The notes beneath the pieces were generated by a model, which did not search any database, was not told where the DNA came from, and worked only from the letters and a program-made list of their open reading frames with translations. From Bacteroidales bacterium (GTDB lineage Bacteria > Bacteroidota > Bacteroidia > Bacteroidales > Muribaculaceae): 50,526 bases of DNA. Below are positions 43,113 through 50,494 of the stretch, one piece after another; the first letter of the stretch is position 1; every line of letters begins with the position of its first letter. The position numbers and the translations under genes were made by a program. Location of the stretch: the NCBI GenBank assembly GCA_900770215.1, contig CAAGJW010000055.1, forward strand, positions 1-50,526. Direction: 5' to 3'.

Positions 43113-43748
43113 TCAATTTTTCAATATCGGGAAGCTCCAATTGTGCTTAACGGCCAGAAATCGCAGAACGATGATAAACAGGCCGCAGGCAACCTGCTGC
43201 ACTGTGACCGACGCCCCCGCCATCATGCACACCCAGTAGACCAAGCCCCCAGCGATGCATGCAGTGGCATATATCTCCTTGCGGAACACAAGAGGCTCCT
43301 CGTTGATAAAGATGTCGCGCAGCACGCCGCCAAAGGCGCCAGTGATCGTGCCCATGATGATGGCCACCCACATGGGGAACCCCATGAGCAGGGTCTTGTA
43401 GATGCCCACATCCACAAAGAGACCCAGCCCTATGGCATCGAAGATGTAGAAAGTGCCCTCGATGCGCACCAGGTACTTCTTCAGCACAATCACCATCACA
43501 AGCCCCACAATAGTCGCGATGGCATACCACGGGTCGAGCATCCAGAATGGGTTGCACTTCAAGAAAACATCTCGTATTGTGCCCCCGCCAATGGCAGTGA
43601 CAAAGCCAATGGCATAGGCTCCAAACCAGTCAAATTTCTTGACGGCAGCAAGCCTCACGCCACTTATCGCATAAAACAGGGTTGCCAGTATCTCGAGCAA
43701 GTACTCAAAGGTACCCATCATCTGCTGTATGTCGGCCTGTGCATCCAT
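43113..43748 (-). CDS. trimeric intracellular cation channel family protein
   Basis: A 211-residue membrane protein of the TRIC/UPF0126 family with seven helices in two repeats. Key motifs include GGGTIRDVFL in the first repeat and GGVLRDIFINEEPLV in the second. Prokaryotic TRIC channels conduct monovalent cations. A -7 box at 43759-43766 gives a very short leader. The GtrA gene follows on the same strand. Confidence 0.92.
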   Translation of the reverse strand: MDAQADIQQMMGTFEYLLEILATLFYAISGVRLAAVKKFDWFGAYAIGFVTAIGGGTIRDVFLKCNPFWMLDPWYAIATIVGLVMVIVLKKYLVRIEGTFYIFDAIGLGLFVDVGIYKTLLMGFPMWVAIIMGTITGAFGGVLRDIFINEEPLVFRKEIYATACIAGGLVYWVCMMAGASVTVQQVACGLFIIVLRFLAVKHNWSFPILKN

Positions 43749-43758
43749 ATGGTAATTG

Positions 43759-43766
43759 CAAAAGTA
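43759..43766 (-). promoter_or_regulatory. -7 box of the TRIC-type gene
   Basis: Reads TACTTTTG on the minus strand, 10 bases before the start; leader only a few bases long. Confidence 0.6.
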
Positions 43767-44071
43767 GCGATTTTTATTAAATTATCTAAATTCAACAAAA
43801 ATAAAATGTAGAAAAAACCACATCCCCCAAGCACACTTCGCATCAAAACCACACTCATCCCCCGCCTGCTAAAAAAACTTAGGCATAACGAGAACTTCAA
43901 TCACAACATAACAGCAGGCCTAGCAGCAGAGAATATTTTTTTGATCGCTAACTTAAGTTGTTTTAATTCATTGAATTCACGTTAAAATAAGTATATGTCC
44001 ATCACTGGTTTTCGTTTTGTTAATGGTCACCCGGCTCCTGGGTCGACAAAACTTTCATCGTGATTAACTAC

Positions 44072-44109
44072 AAAAAAAGACGTGGAGCCAATTTTGCCGC
44101 TCGCTCCAC
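44072..44109 (-). terminator. terminator of the candidate ncRNA
   Basis: 7-bp stem GTGGAGC/GCTCCAC followed on the minus strand by T7. Confidence 0.75.
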
Positions 44110-44429
44110 AGTGTAAAGGCTCTGGCATCGCCCAAGTTGTCGAAACGAGCAACGCCAAAAGCCCCACGCGTGATGCCAGTGTATATCTTCAATCGCCCTG
44201 CCCGTGACGGCCGAGTGCGTGATTGCACTCGAAGCCTGAGGGGGCGGATTGTTTACATTGTACATCGCCATGAGGCGTTTCCGTTGCTTGGCTCTTGACA
44301 ACTTATGCTCGAACTGCCAGATTCTTACACTGCCGGAACCAAAGCGTACAGTTACGCCTTTCAGTTATATGTCTGTGTGATTACTCTCAGCCTTAGCCTC
44401 GCCTGGGGTTAAAGACTTAAGCATCCACA
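44072..44429 (-). ncRNA. candidate structured non-coding RNA, about 360 nt
   Basis: On the minus strand a -7 box (TATTTTTG, 44440-44433) precedes about 360 bases without a plausible gene, ending in a hairpin (GTGGAGC 44082-44088 with GCTCCAC 44103-44109) and seven T. Inside are perfect stems: CTGGCATC (44122-44129) with GATGCCAG (44172-44179), CGAGTGC (44212-44218) with GCACTCG (44225-44231), and GCGTA (44344-44348) with TACGC (44353-44357). It lacks the RNase P GAAAGTCCGGGC segment and any tmRNA tag, so it is neither. I do not recognise its family. Confidence 0.6.
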
Positions 44430-44432
44430 ATG

Positions 44433-44440
44433 CAAAAATA
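44433..44440 (-). promoter_or_regulatory. -7 box of the candidate ncRNA
   Basis: TATTTTTG on the minus strand; the -33 region is not conserved. Confidence 0.5.
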
Positions 44441-44508
44441 AGAGATTTATTTTATTGCTGCCATTATTTCTTTTAACTTTTTTTTGATACAAGTTCTCGG
44501 CGCAGGGG

Positions 44509-44602
44509 CGGTGGCATTGCCTGTGCACCATGCTTGGCCCATGTGCTGTGAATTGCGGCGGTGCATCGTGATGGGGTGTGCTCGCACGCCTTGCTGCCAC
44601 CG
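44509..44602. other. structured GC-rich segment, strand unknown
   Basis: CGGTGGCA (44509-44516) pairs perfectly with TGCCACCG (44595-44602) across 78 bases, with smaller internal stems such as GTG/GCAC near 44575-44588. No promoter or terminator of the right orientation was found. Might be part of a second ncRNA or a leader; otherwise unexplained. Confidence 0.4.
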
Positions 44603-44648
44603 AAACACAGGAAAATTGAAAAATTTTTGAGAAAAATGGGGTTGCAGG

Positions 44649-44679
44649 TTTGGTAATTCAAGATTTATCCTTATCTTTG
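44649..44679 (+). promoter_or_regulatory. promoter of tRNA-Ala
   Basis: TTTG at 44649-44652, exactly 19 bases, then TATCTTTG at 44672-44679, 10 bases before the tRNA. Confidence 0.85.
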
Positions 44680-44689
44680 CAACCGCAAT

Positions 44690-44762
44690 GGGGCATTAGC
44701 TCATCTGGTAGAGCGCAACACTGGCAGTGTTGAGGTAAGCAGTTCGAGTCTGCTATGCTCCA
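44690..44762 (+). tRNA. tRNA-Ala (anticodon GGC)
   Basis: A 73-nt cloverleaf: acceptor GGGGCAT/ATGCTCC with the alanine-identity G3:U70 wobble, D arm GCTC...GAGC, anticodon stem CAACA/TGTTG with loop CTGGCAG (anticodon GGC, reading GCC), and T arm AGCAG TTCGAGT CTGCT, discriminator A. No encoded CCA; a T run (terminator-like) follows directly. It has a canonical promoter. Confidence 0.95.
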
Positions 44763-44814
44763 CTTTTTTTGTGGCTTGACGTGAGGTGTTGACAAAATTG
44801 GAAGGATCAAAATT

Positions 44815-44844
44815 TTTGTAATTCCAAAAGAATTGGTACCTTTG
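44815..44844 (+). promoter_or_regulatory. promoter of rpmE2
   Basis: TTTG at 44815-44818, 18 bases, TACCTTTG at 44837-44844. The 74-base leader contains a small hairpin (GGGTG 44866-44870 with CGCCC 44878-44882). Confidence 0.75.
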
Positions 44845-44921
44845 CACGCCATTACAAAAGTTATAGGGTGCTACCAACGCCCGCAACAGTGTAAAAATAA
44901 AAAAATAAGACAAGACATAAA

Positions 44922-45188
44922 ATGAAAAAAGGTATTCATCCTGACAATTATCGCGAAGTGTGCTTCAAAGACATGTCAAATGAAGAGACATTTATCACTC
45001 GCTCGACTGTAGCCTCTAAGGAGACTATCGAAATCGATGGCAAAACTTATCCGCTGGTGAAGCTTGAAATCACCAGCTCGTCGCACCCCTTCTTCACTGG
45101 CAAGCAGAAGCTGGTGGACACCGCCGGCCGCGTCGACAAGTTCTTGAGCCGCTACGGCAACCGCAAGAGGCACACGGCAGCCAAGTAA
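44922..45188 (+). CDS. rpmE2: 50S ribosomal protein L31 type B
   Basis: An 88-residue ribosomal protein with the L31 type B pattern: MKKGIHPDNYREVCFKDMSNEETFITRSTV, then KLEITSSSHPFFTGKQKLVDTAGRVDKFLSRY. The zinc CxxC pairs of type A are absent, as expected for type B. It is a component of the 50S subunit linking it to the 30S. Its own promoter and a 14-bp terminator flank it. Confidence 0.96.
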   Translation: MKKGIHPDNYREVCFKDMSNEETFITRSTVASKETIEIDGKTYPLVKLEITSSSHPFFTGKQKLVDTAGRVDKFLSRYGNRKRHTAAK

Positions 45189-45247
45189 ATAGATGCTTGT
45201 GCCACCGAGCGCAACCGAAGATATATTTAAGATATTTACAGCTACAA

Positions 45248-45298
45248 AACTGCAACGTCACCGCGAGAGAGAATGCGTGATGTTGCAGTTGTTTTTTT
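45248..45298 (+). terminator. terminator of rpmE2
   Basis: AACTGCAACGTCAC (45248-45261) pairs with GTGATGTTGCAGTT (45277-45290) over 14 positions including one G-T wobble, then seven T. Its distal part overlaps the expected -33 region of the acyltransferase promoter. Confidence 0.85.
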
Positions 45299-45300
45299 GC

Positions 45301-45308
45301 TATCTTTG
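45301..45308 (+). promoter_or_regulatory. -7 box abutting the acyltransferase start
   Basis: TATCTTTG ends 7 bases before the ATG at 45316. With the usual -7 to +1 distance the leader is at most a few bases. Confidence 0.65.
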
Positions 45309-45315
45309 TGCTACT

Positions 45316-45921
45316 ATGATGATGGTCGATGTCCTTTCAAGAATAAAGCAGCCGCGGCCCTATGCGGGCAACGCGATGCACATCCCTCGCGCCGCGCAGC
45401 TCAAAGCGCGGTCGCTGTGCTGGCAGTTCAACCACTGCGACCCTGCCGACGTGGCCAGGCAGCACGACGTGCTCATGCGCCTCTTTGGCACCTATCACGG
45501 CTCGGTCTACTTAATGCCCGAGTTTCATTGCGACTTCGGGTTCAACATCCATTTCAAGGGTTTTGCGCTGGTCAACTACAACTGTGTGATGCTCGACACC
45601 TCGCCCATCGTGATAGGGCGCAGCGTGCTGCTGGGGCCTGGTGTGGTGCTGGCCTGTGCCGGCCATCCGCTCGACCCCGGGCAGCGCATGAGCGGGGCCT
45701 ATGAAACGTCGGCGCCCATCACCATTGCCGACAATGTGTGGATAGGGGCCAACACCACCGTGTGTGGCGGCGTCGAGATAGGCGAGGGCAGTGTGATAGG
45801 GGCGGGCAGCGTGGTAAACAAAAACATCCCCGCCGGCGTGCTTGCCGCGGGGGTGCCTTGCAGGGTGTTGCGCCCGCTCACTGCCGATGACAAGCTCGAC
45901 GCCTCGGCCTTCGAGTTCTGA
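45316..45921 (+). CDS. hexapeptide-repeat acyltransferase (maltose O-acetyltransferase-like)
   Basis: A 201-residue left-handed beta-helix acyltransferase: SPIVIGRSVLLGPGVVLACAGHPLDP followed by APITIADNVWIGANTTVCGGVEIGEGSVIGAGSVVNKNIPAGVLAAGVPCRVLR, the standard hexapeptide pattern with catalytic His in AGHPLD. It transfers an acetyl group from acetyl-CoA to a sugar or similar acceptor. I chose ATG 45316, directly downstream of the -7 box; two more ATG codons follow. An in-frame ATG at 45193 would lie above the promoter and inside the rpmE2 terminator. Confidence 0.9.
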   Translation: MMMVDVLSRIKQPRPYAGNAMHIPRAAQLKARSLCWQFNHCDPADVARQHDVLMRLFGTYHGSVYLMPEFHCDFGFNIHFKGFALVNYNCVMLDTSPIVIGRSVLLGPGVVLACAGHPLDPGQRMSGAYETSAPITIADNVWIGANTTVCGGVEIGEGSVIGAGSVVNKNIPAGVLAAGVPCRVLRPLTADDKLDASAFEF

Positions 45922-45967
45922 GTGGCGGTTGTAGAGCTTGCCCGTGGTGGGAAAGGTGAGGGCGATT

Positions 45968-46462
45968 TCAGTATTCGATTTTGTCGGCCTTCTGGGCCCA
46001 CTTCTTGAAGTGCTCGATGGCGTGTGGGTCGTCGACGTGGATGCATGGGATGAGCCGCTTGAGGTGCGGCTTGGCTATCTCCTTGTAGATAAACTCGTCG
46101 CCGAAGTTGATGGCATCGGCGTCGTTTTGCGTGTTGGCATAGTAGATGCGGCTCACGCCAGCCCAGTACAGGGCGCTCAGGCACATGGGGCAGGGCTCGC
46201 AGCTGCTGTAGATGACGCAGCCCTCGAGCTTGAAGTTGCCCTCGAGCCGGCAGGCGCGGCGTATGGCGTTGACCTCGGCATGGGCCGTGGGGTCGTTGTC
46301 GAGGGTGACGCTGTTGGCTCCGGTCGACACGATTTTGCCGTCTTTCACAATCACTGCTCCAAACGGGCCGCCGCCCTGGTCGATGTTCCTGCTTGCGATC
46401 TCGCAGGCCATTTTTATGTAGGCGCGGTCGGTGCCGGTTATGTTGAATGGAGTGTTGTCCAT
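45968..46462 (-). CDS. nucleoside deaminase (guanine deaminase-like)
   Basis: A 164-residue zinc-dependent cytidine/deoxycytidylate deaminase-fold protein with the motifs HAEVNAIRRA (zinc His and catalytic Glu) and SCEPCPMCLSA (the two zinc Cys). The N-terminal FGAVIVKDGKIVSTG and the length fit the guanine deaminase/tRNA-type group. It is cytosolic and contributes to purine salvage or degradation. It lies 151 bases downstream of def on the same strand and does not obviously share its promoter. Confidence 0.9.
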   Translation of the reverse strand: MDNTPFNITGTDRAYIKMACEIASRNIDQGGGPFGAVIVKDGKIVSTGANSVTLDNDPTAHAEVNAIRRACRLEGNFKLEGCVIYSSCEPCPMCLSALYWAGVSRIYYANTQNDADAINFGDEFIYKEIAKPHLKRLIPCIHVDDPHAIEHFKKWAQKADKIEY

Positions 46463-46501
46463 AATTTTTTTTACGTTTCTAAGAAAAAAACTAAAAATTA
46501 G

Positions 46502-46532
46502 TTGCTGTAATTAAAAATTATTTTTACTTTTG
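46502..46532 (+). promoter_or_regulatory. orphan plus-strand promoter before a terminator
   Basis: TTG at 46502-46504, 20 bases, TACTTTTG at 46525-46532. No gene of normal size follows on this strand; a strong terminator lies about 70 bases downstream. Confidence 0.65.
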
Positions 46533-46535
46533 TGT

Positions 46536-46602
46536 GTGTGTTTTTCATGGTATTAGATTTAAAGTGTGTGGAGGCTGTCGTGAGACATCTTCCACTTTTT
46601 TT
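46536..46602 (+). ncRNA. candidate small RNA of about 67 nt
   Basis: Begins after an orphan promoter and ends in a strong terminator (GTGGAGGCTGTC 46568-46579 with GACATCTTCCAC 46584-46595, then T7). It is encoded opposite to the flanking deaminase and def genes. A 29-codon reading frame starting in the middle would run through the terminator, so I prefer a small regulatory RNA. Unrecognised otherwise. Confidence 0.5.
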
Positions 46603-46613
46603 GTCCCTTTCTT

Positions 46614-47186
46614 TTAACGCCGGCCCTGGGTCTTGAAAAACTTCACGCGGTAGTTTACCCGCGTTTTTCCCTTGATCATGTTGTTGAGTCGTCCGCGTAT
46701 GAGCGAGTGGCGTATGGGCGAGATGTGGTCGATAAAGAGCTTGCCATCGAGGTGATCATACTCGTGTTGCACCACGCGGGCCAGATAGCCCTCGATGTCC
46801 TCGTCGTGTTCGTTCCAGTCCTCGTCGAGCCAGTGCAGGTGCACCTTGGTGTGGCGGGTCACGTTCTCGTGTATTCCGGGCAGGCTCAGGCAGCCCTCCT
46901 CGCGAGTCACTGTGGGGCTTTGCTCGTCGACGGTGAGCACGGGGTTGATGAGCACCATGCGCTTGTCTTTCAGTTCGGGGAAGTCGTCCTTGAGCACGTC
47001 GACATCGATATAGATGATGCGTGCGCTCACGCCCACTTGCGGTGCGGCGATGCCGATGCCGTCGCTGGCATACATGGTGTCTTTCATATTCTGGATGAGT
47101 TCGTGCAAACCTTCATAGTCCTTGTCGATCTCGGGGGCAATTTTCCTGAGCACGGGCTGCCCGTAGATATATACTGGTAATACCAT
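46614..47186 (-). CDS. def: peptide deformylase
   Basis: A 190-residue metallohydrolase removing the N-formyl group from new proteins. All three signatures are present: GIGIAAPQVG, EEGCLSLPG and QHEYDHLDG. Length is usual. It lies 16 bases downstream of ruvX, in the rho-ruvX-def cluster. Confidence 0.96.
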   Translation of the reverse strand: MVLPVYIYGQPVLRKIAPEIDKDYEGLHELIQNMKDTMYASDGIGIAAPQVGVSARIIYIDVDVLKDDFPELKDKRMVLINPVLTVDEQSPTVTREEGCLSLPGIHENVTRHTKVHLHWLDEDWNEHDEDIEGYLARVVQHEYDHLDGKLFIDHISPIRHSLIRGRLNNMIKGKTRVNYRVKFFKTQGRR

Positions 47187-47202
47187 ATTATAATGTGATG
47201 TT

Positions 47203-47670
47203 TTACAATGTTGTGTTGTTGTGTCTGCTTTCTAAATAGTCGGTGAGAATGATTGTGGCGGCTATTGAGTCGACCCTCGCCTTGTCGCGACGGTCGCTTT
47301 TCTTCATGCCGCCGTCGATCATGGCCTGGTGGGCCAGCGTGGAGGTGAAGCGCTCGTCATACATGGTCACGGGCATGTGAGGCATCACCTTCTTGAGCCG
47401 GTTGACGAAGGGCGTGATATATTTCATGCTCTCGCTGGGCTGCCCGTTGAGCTGAGTGGGCAGTCCCACCACGATCATGTCGACAGGCTCCCGGGCAACG
47501 TAGTCTTGCACATATTGCATCAACTCGTGGGTGGCCACGGTTGCCAGGCCGCCGGCTATGAGCTGCAGCGTGTCGGTCACGGCTATGCCGCAGCGCCGCC
47601 GGCCGTAGTCTATTGCAAGTATGCGTCCCAAGAGGCTAAAACATTTAATTTCGTTTGTTTCATTCTGCAC
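47203..47670 (-). CDS. ruvX: Holliday junction resolvase RuvX (YqgF)
   Basis: A 155-residue RNase H-fold protein with AIDYGRRRCGIAVTD near the N-terminus, MIVVGLPTQLNGQPSE and TMYDERFTSTLAHQAM. Homologues start at GRILAIDYG, so a TTG at 47631 is an alternative start; the listed ATG adds 13 residues. It probably processes rRNA and/or junction DNA. It lies 22 bases downstream of rho and precedes def. Confidence 0.93.
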   Translation of the reverse strand: MQNETNEIKCFSLLGRILAIDYGRRRCGIAVTDTLQLIAGGLATVATHELMQYVQDYVAREPVDMIVVGLPTQLNGQPSESMKYITPFVNRLKKVMPHMPVTMYDERFTSTLAHQAMIDGGMKKSDRRDKARVDSIAATIILTDYLESRHNNTTL

Positions 47671-47692
47671 ATCTTTGGTTGGAGTGCGCGCA

Positions 47693-50089
47693 TCAATCGT
47701 TCATCGTGAGCAGCAGCTCGGCATTGCTGCGCGTGCGAGCCATGCGGTCTTTGATAAACTCCATTGCTTCGAGCGAGTTGCGGTCGCTCAAGAAGCGGCG
47801 CAGTATCCACATGCGATTGAGTGTGTCTTGGCTCAGCAGCAAGTCGTCGCGGCGGGTGCTCGAGGCCATGATGTCGACAGCCGGGAATATGCGCTTGTTC
47901 GACAGCTTGCGGTCGAGCTGAAGTTCCATGTTGCCAGTGCCCTTGAACTCCTCAAAGATCACCTCGTCCATCTTCGAGCCCGTGTCGATGAGGGCGGTTG
48001 CAATGATGGTGAGGCTGCCGCCATTCTCGATGTTGCGGGCAGCGCCGAAGAAGCGCTTGGGGCGCTGCAGGGCGTTGGCGTCGACACCGCCGGTCAGGAT
48101 CTTGCCCGAAGCGGGGGCGTTGGTGTTGTAGGCTCTTGCCAGGCGGGTGATGGAGTCGAGCAGTATCACCACATCGTGTCCGCACTCTACCATGCGCTTG
48201 GCCTTGGCCAGCACCAGCTCGGCAATTTTCACGTGGTGGTCGGCCGGTTCGTCAAATGTGGATGCTATCACCTCGGCATTCACGCTGCGGGCCATGTCGG
48301 TCACCTCCTCGGGGCGCTCGTCGATGAGCAGAATGATCATGTAGGTCTCGGGGTGGTTTTCCGAGATGGCGTTGGCAATGTCCTTGAGCAATATGGTCTT
48401 TCCCGTTTTGGGCTGTGCCACGATGAGGCCACGCTGTCCCTTTCCGATGGGGGCAAACATGTCGACGACGCGTTGCGAAATGTTGGGGTGGGTGTGGCTC
48501 ACCAGGTCAAATTTCTCGTTGGGGAACAGTGGCACCAGGTGCTCGAAGGGCACGCGGTCGCGCACAAACTCGGGCGTGCGGCCGTTGATGCTCTTCACCT
48601 TGCACAGCGGGAAGTATTTCTCTCCCTCCTTGGGCGGGCGAATGGTGCATTCCACCACATCGCCAGTCTTGAGACCGTTGTTCTTGATTTGCGACTGCGA
48701 CACATAGATGTCGTCGGGCGAAGTCAGGTAGTTGTAGTCGCTCGAGCGCAAGAAGCCATAGCCGTCGGGCATGACCTCGAGCAACCCGCTACCCTCAAGA
48801 ATGTCGTCGAAGTTGTAGTTGTCCTCGCTATAGGGGCTGTCCTCCACAACGGGTTGTGGCTGCTGTGGCTGGTTTTTGTTTTTCTTTTTCTTCTTGCTCG
48901 GCTGCTGCTGTGGCTTTTCGGCTTGAGGCTCTTGAATCACGATGGGAGCCTTGGCAGCCTCTTCGGCCGCGCGGCGTCGAGCCTCCTCGGCACGTCGTGC
49001 ATCTTCTTCCTTCTCCTTCTCGGTGCGCGGCTTAAAAGTGTGGGTGCTGGTGTTGAAAAATTCGCCCAGCCCCATGTCCTGGCGGTTTTGTTTCTTGCCA
49101 CGGCGGCCTTGCTGCTGGTTGCCTGGTCCGAAGAAACTTTGGAAGTCATCCTGTTGTGCTGGCATCGCGCCGTTGTCTTGCTGCTGGCGCTGCTCGCTGT
49201 AGGGCTGTTGCTCCATGTTGTCGTAGGGCACATCTTGATACTCGCCGTAGGGCACGCCCTGGTCGCCGTTGTAGGGATCGTCGCTACCTGGCATGGCACC
49301 TTCCTGATCGTAAGGCTCGCCGTTGTAGGGCATGTCTTGGACATAGTCGTCCTCGGCTGGTGCCGCGTCGGCAGGTGCAGGTGCCGGCTGCACAGGCTGA
49401 GCGGGTTGGGCTGTCTGTGGCTGGGCAGCGTCGTGTGCTGGCTCGGCGGCAGGCTGCGCCTCCTCCTTGAAGTCGAGTGTGGGGGCCTCGGTCGTGGTTA
49501 CCGCGGGCATGTCGTTGACCTTGGCAATGCGCTTGCGCTTGCCGCGCTTGGGCTTGTCGTCGGTCGATGTTGCACCCTCGCTTGCAGCAGCCGGTGTGCT
49601 GTCGTTTGGTTGATTTTGTGGTTTATCTTCTTGTGCCTTGGGGGTGGAGGCCTCGGCGGCCTTGTTGTCCTTAGGGCCCGACTTTGCTTTCCTGGGCTTG
49701 CCAGCCGGTTCGTCCTGTGCTTTTACTTCCTTTTTGTTATTCTCCTTATTGTCGGCAGTTTTTGCTTTGGCGGGACGTCCTGGCCTGCGCTTGGGCTTTT
49801 CACCCGTAGCGTTGTCGGCGGCAGCGTTACCGTCCTGGTCTTTGTTGCTTTTGGCTGGTTCTGCATTTTTGGCCTCGCTGGTTTTAGTCTCTTCTTTCTT
49901 GGCACGGCCGCGTTTTTTCTTGGCAGGCTGTGCAGGAGCATTGGCTGCTTCCTGCTCGGCCATGGCATCGATGATGCCAAATTCGAGACTTTCGCGAGTA
50001 GCAGAATCAACTTTCTTAAGTCCTAACGATTTAGCGAGTTCCTTGAGCTGGTCCTCGGGCATGGACTGCAAATCTTCAAGTCTGTACAT
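47693..50089 (-). CDS. rho: transcription termination factor Rho with a long disordered insert
   Basis: A 798-residue hexameric RNA helicase, nearly twice the E. coli length. An N-terminal Rho_N helical domain (residues 1-44) is followed by a disordered, Lys/Ala/Pro/Gln/Glu-rich and then Tyr/Asp/Gly/Gln-rich insert (about 45-420). The core follows: RNA-binding ILEGSGLLEVMPDGYGFLRS, Walker A QPKTGKT, and VILLDSITRLARAYN. In Bacteroides thetaiotaomicron the Rho disordered region is reported to drive phase separation and gut fitness. It heads the rho-ruvX-def cluster, with a long leader and canonical promoter. Confidence 0.96.
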   Translation of the reverse strand: MYRLEDLQSMPEDQLKELAKSLGLKKVDSATRESLEFGIIDAMAEQEAANAPAQPAKKKRGRAKKEETKTSEAKNAEPAKSNKDQDGNAAADNATGEKPKRRPGRPAKAKTADNKENNKKEVKAQDEPAGKPRKAKSGPKDNKAAEASTPKAQEDKPQNQPNDSTPAAASEGATSTDDKPKRGKRKRIAKVNDMPAVTTTEAPTLDFKEEAQPAAEPAHDAAQPQTAQPAQPVQPAPAPADAAPAEDDYVQDMPYNGEPYDQEGAMPGSDDPYNGDQGVPYGEYQDVPYDNMEQQPYSEQRQQQDNGAMPAQQDDFQSFFGPGNQQQGRRGKKQNRQDMGLGEFFNTSTHTFKPRTEKEKEEDARRAEEARRRAAEEAAKAPIVIQEPQAEKPQQQPSKKKKKNKNQPQQPQPVVEDSPYSEDNYNFDDILEGSGLLEVMPDGYGFLRSSDYNYLTSPDDIYVSQSQIKNNGLKTGDVVECTIRPPKEGEKYFPLCKVKSINGRTPEFVRDRVPFEHLVPLFPNEKFDLVSHTHPNISQRVVDMFAPIGKGQRGLIVAQPKTGKTILLKDIANAISENHPETYMIILLIDERPEEVTDMARSVNAEVIASTFDEPADHHVKIAELVLAKAKRMVECGHDVVILLDSITRLARAYNTNAPASGKILTGGVDANALQRPKRFFGAARNIENGGSLTIIATALIDTGSKMDEVIFEEFKGTGNMELQLDRKLSNKRIFPAVDIMASSTRRDDLLLSQDTLNRMWILRRFLSDRNSLEAMEFIKDRMARTRSNAELLLTMND

Positions 50090-50288
50090 AAAAATGTTTT
50101 TGTAAAAAAGATCCTATTGTGATTACATTGCTGTGACAGCAGCAATGCGCAATAGATAACTTATCTTGATGATAAATGTTGATAATTTTAAAATGAAAAT
50201 GTGGAATGCTCGATTTCAACGTCTTGGCAGCATGGTCGATGCCAGTCGCCTCGGTTGCGTCTTGTCAAGCTTTGTTTGAATTGCAATG
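50090..50288 (-). other. rho leader
   Basis: From the promoter to the rho ATG is about 195 bases. It contains a hairpin (CATTGCTG 50126-50133 with CAGCAATG 50140-50147). A long leader on rho may support autoregulation by Rho, as known for other bacteria; I see nothing conclusive. Confidence 0.4.
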
Positions 50289-50319
50289 CAAAAGTAGTGA
50301 TTTTTTTTTATTTCGCAAA
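50289..50319 (-). promoter_or_regulatory. promoter of rho
   Basis: On the minus strand TTTG (50319-50316), exactly 19 bases, TACTTTTG (50296-50289). Confidence 0.8.
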
Positions 50320-50463
50320 TTTTTTCCTCGCTATTAGTTTCGCATCAAATTCTTTTTCACACTTTTTTGTAGCTTTTTTGCAGTATTACGATGTTTTCAA
50401 GGCACTCTCGGGAGTTTGTCACTTTGGTCGCGTAACTGTCTGAAAAAATTTTTTAATAAATTG

Positions 50464-50494
50464 TTGCACAGTTCATTAATTTTTGCTATCTTTG
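50464..50494 (+). promoter_or_regulatory. promoter reading out of the window
   Basis: TTG at 50464-50466, 20 bases, TATCTTTG at 50487-50494, for a gene on the plus strand beyond the right edge. The bases between the two divergent promoters are AT-rich with no other feature. Confidence 0.7.

Noticed and set aside
44068..44301. A 77-codon minus-strand frame
   Set aside because: It runs through the terminator hairpin and has no recognisable protein features; the region looks like RNA rather than coding sequence.
44072..44429. tmRNA or RNase P RNA
   Set aside because: There is no tRNA-like end pair or tag peptide frame, and the conserved RNase P segments are absent.
47621..50026. An 801-codon plus-strand reading frame opposite rho
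   Set aside because: It mirrors the rho frame, has no family match or promoter, and arises from GC-rich codon use on the true strand.
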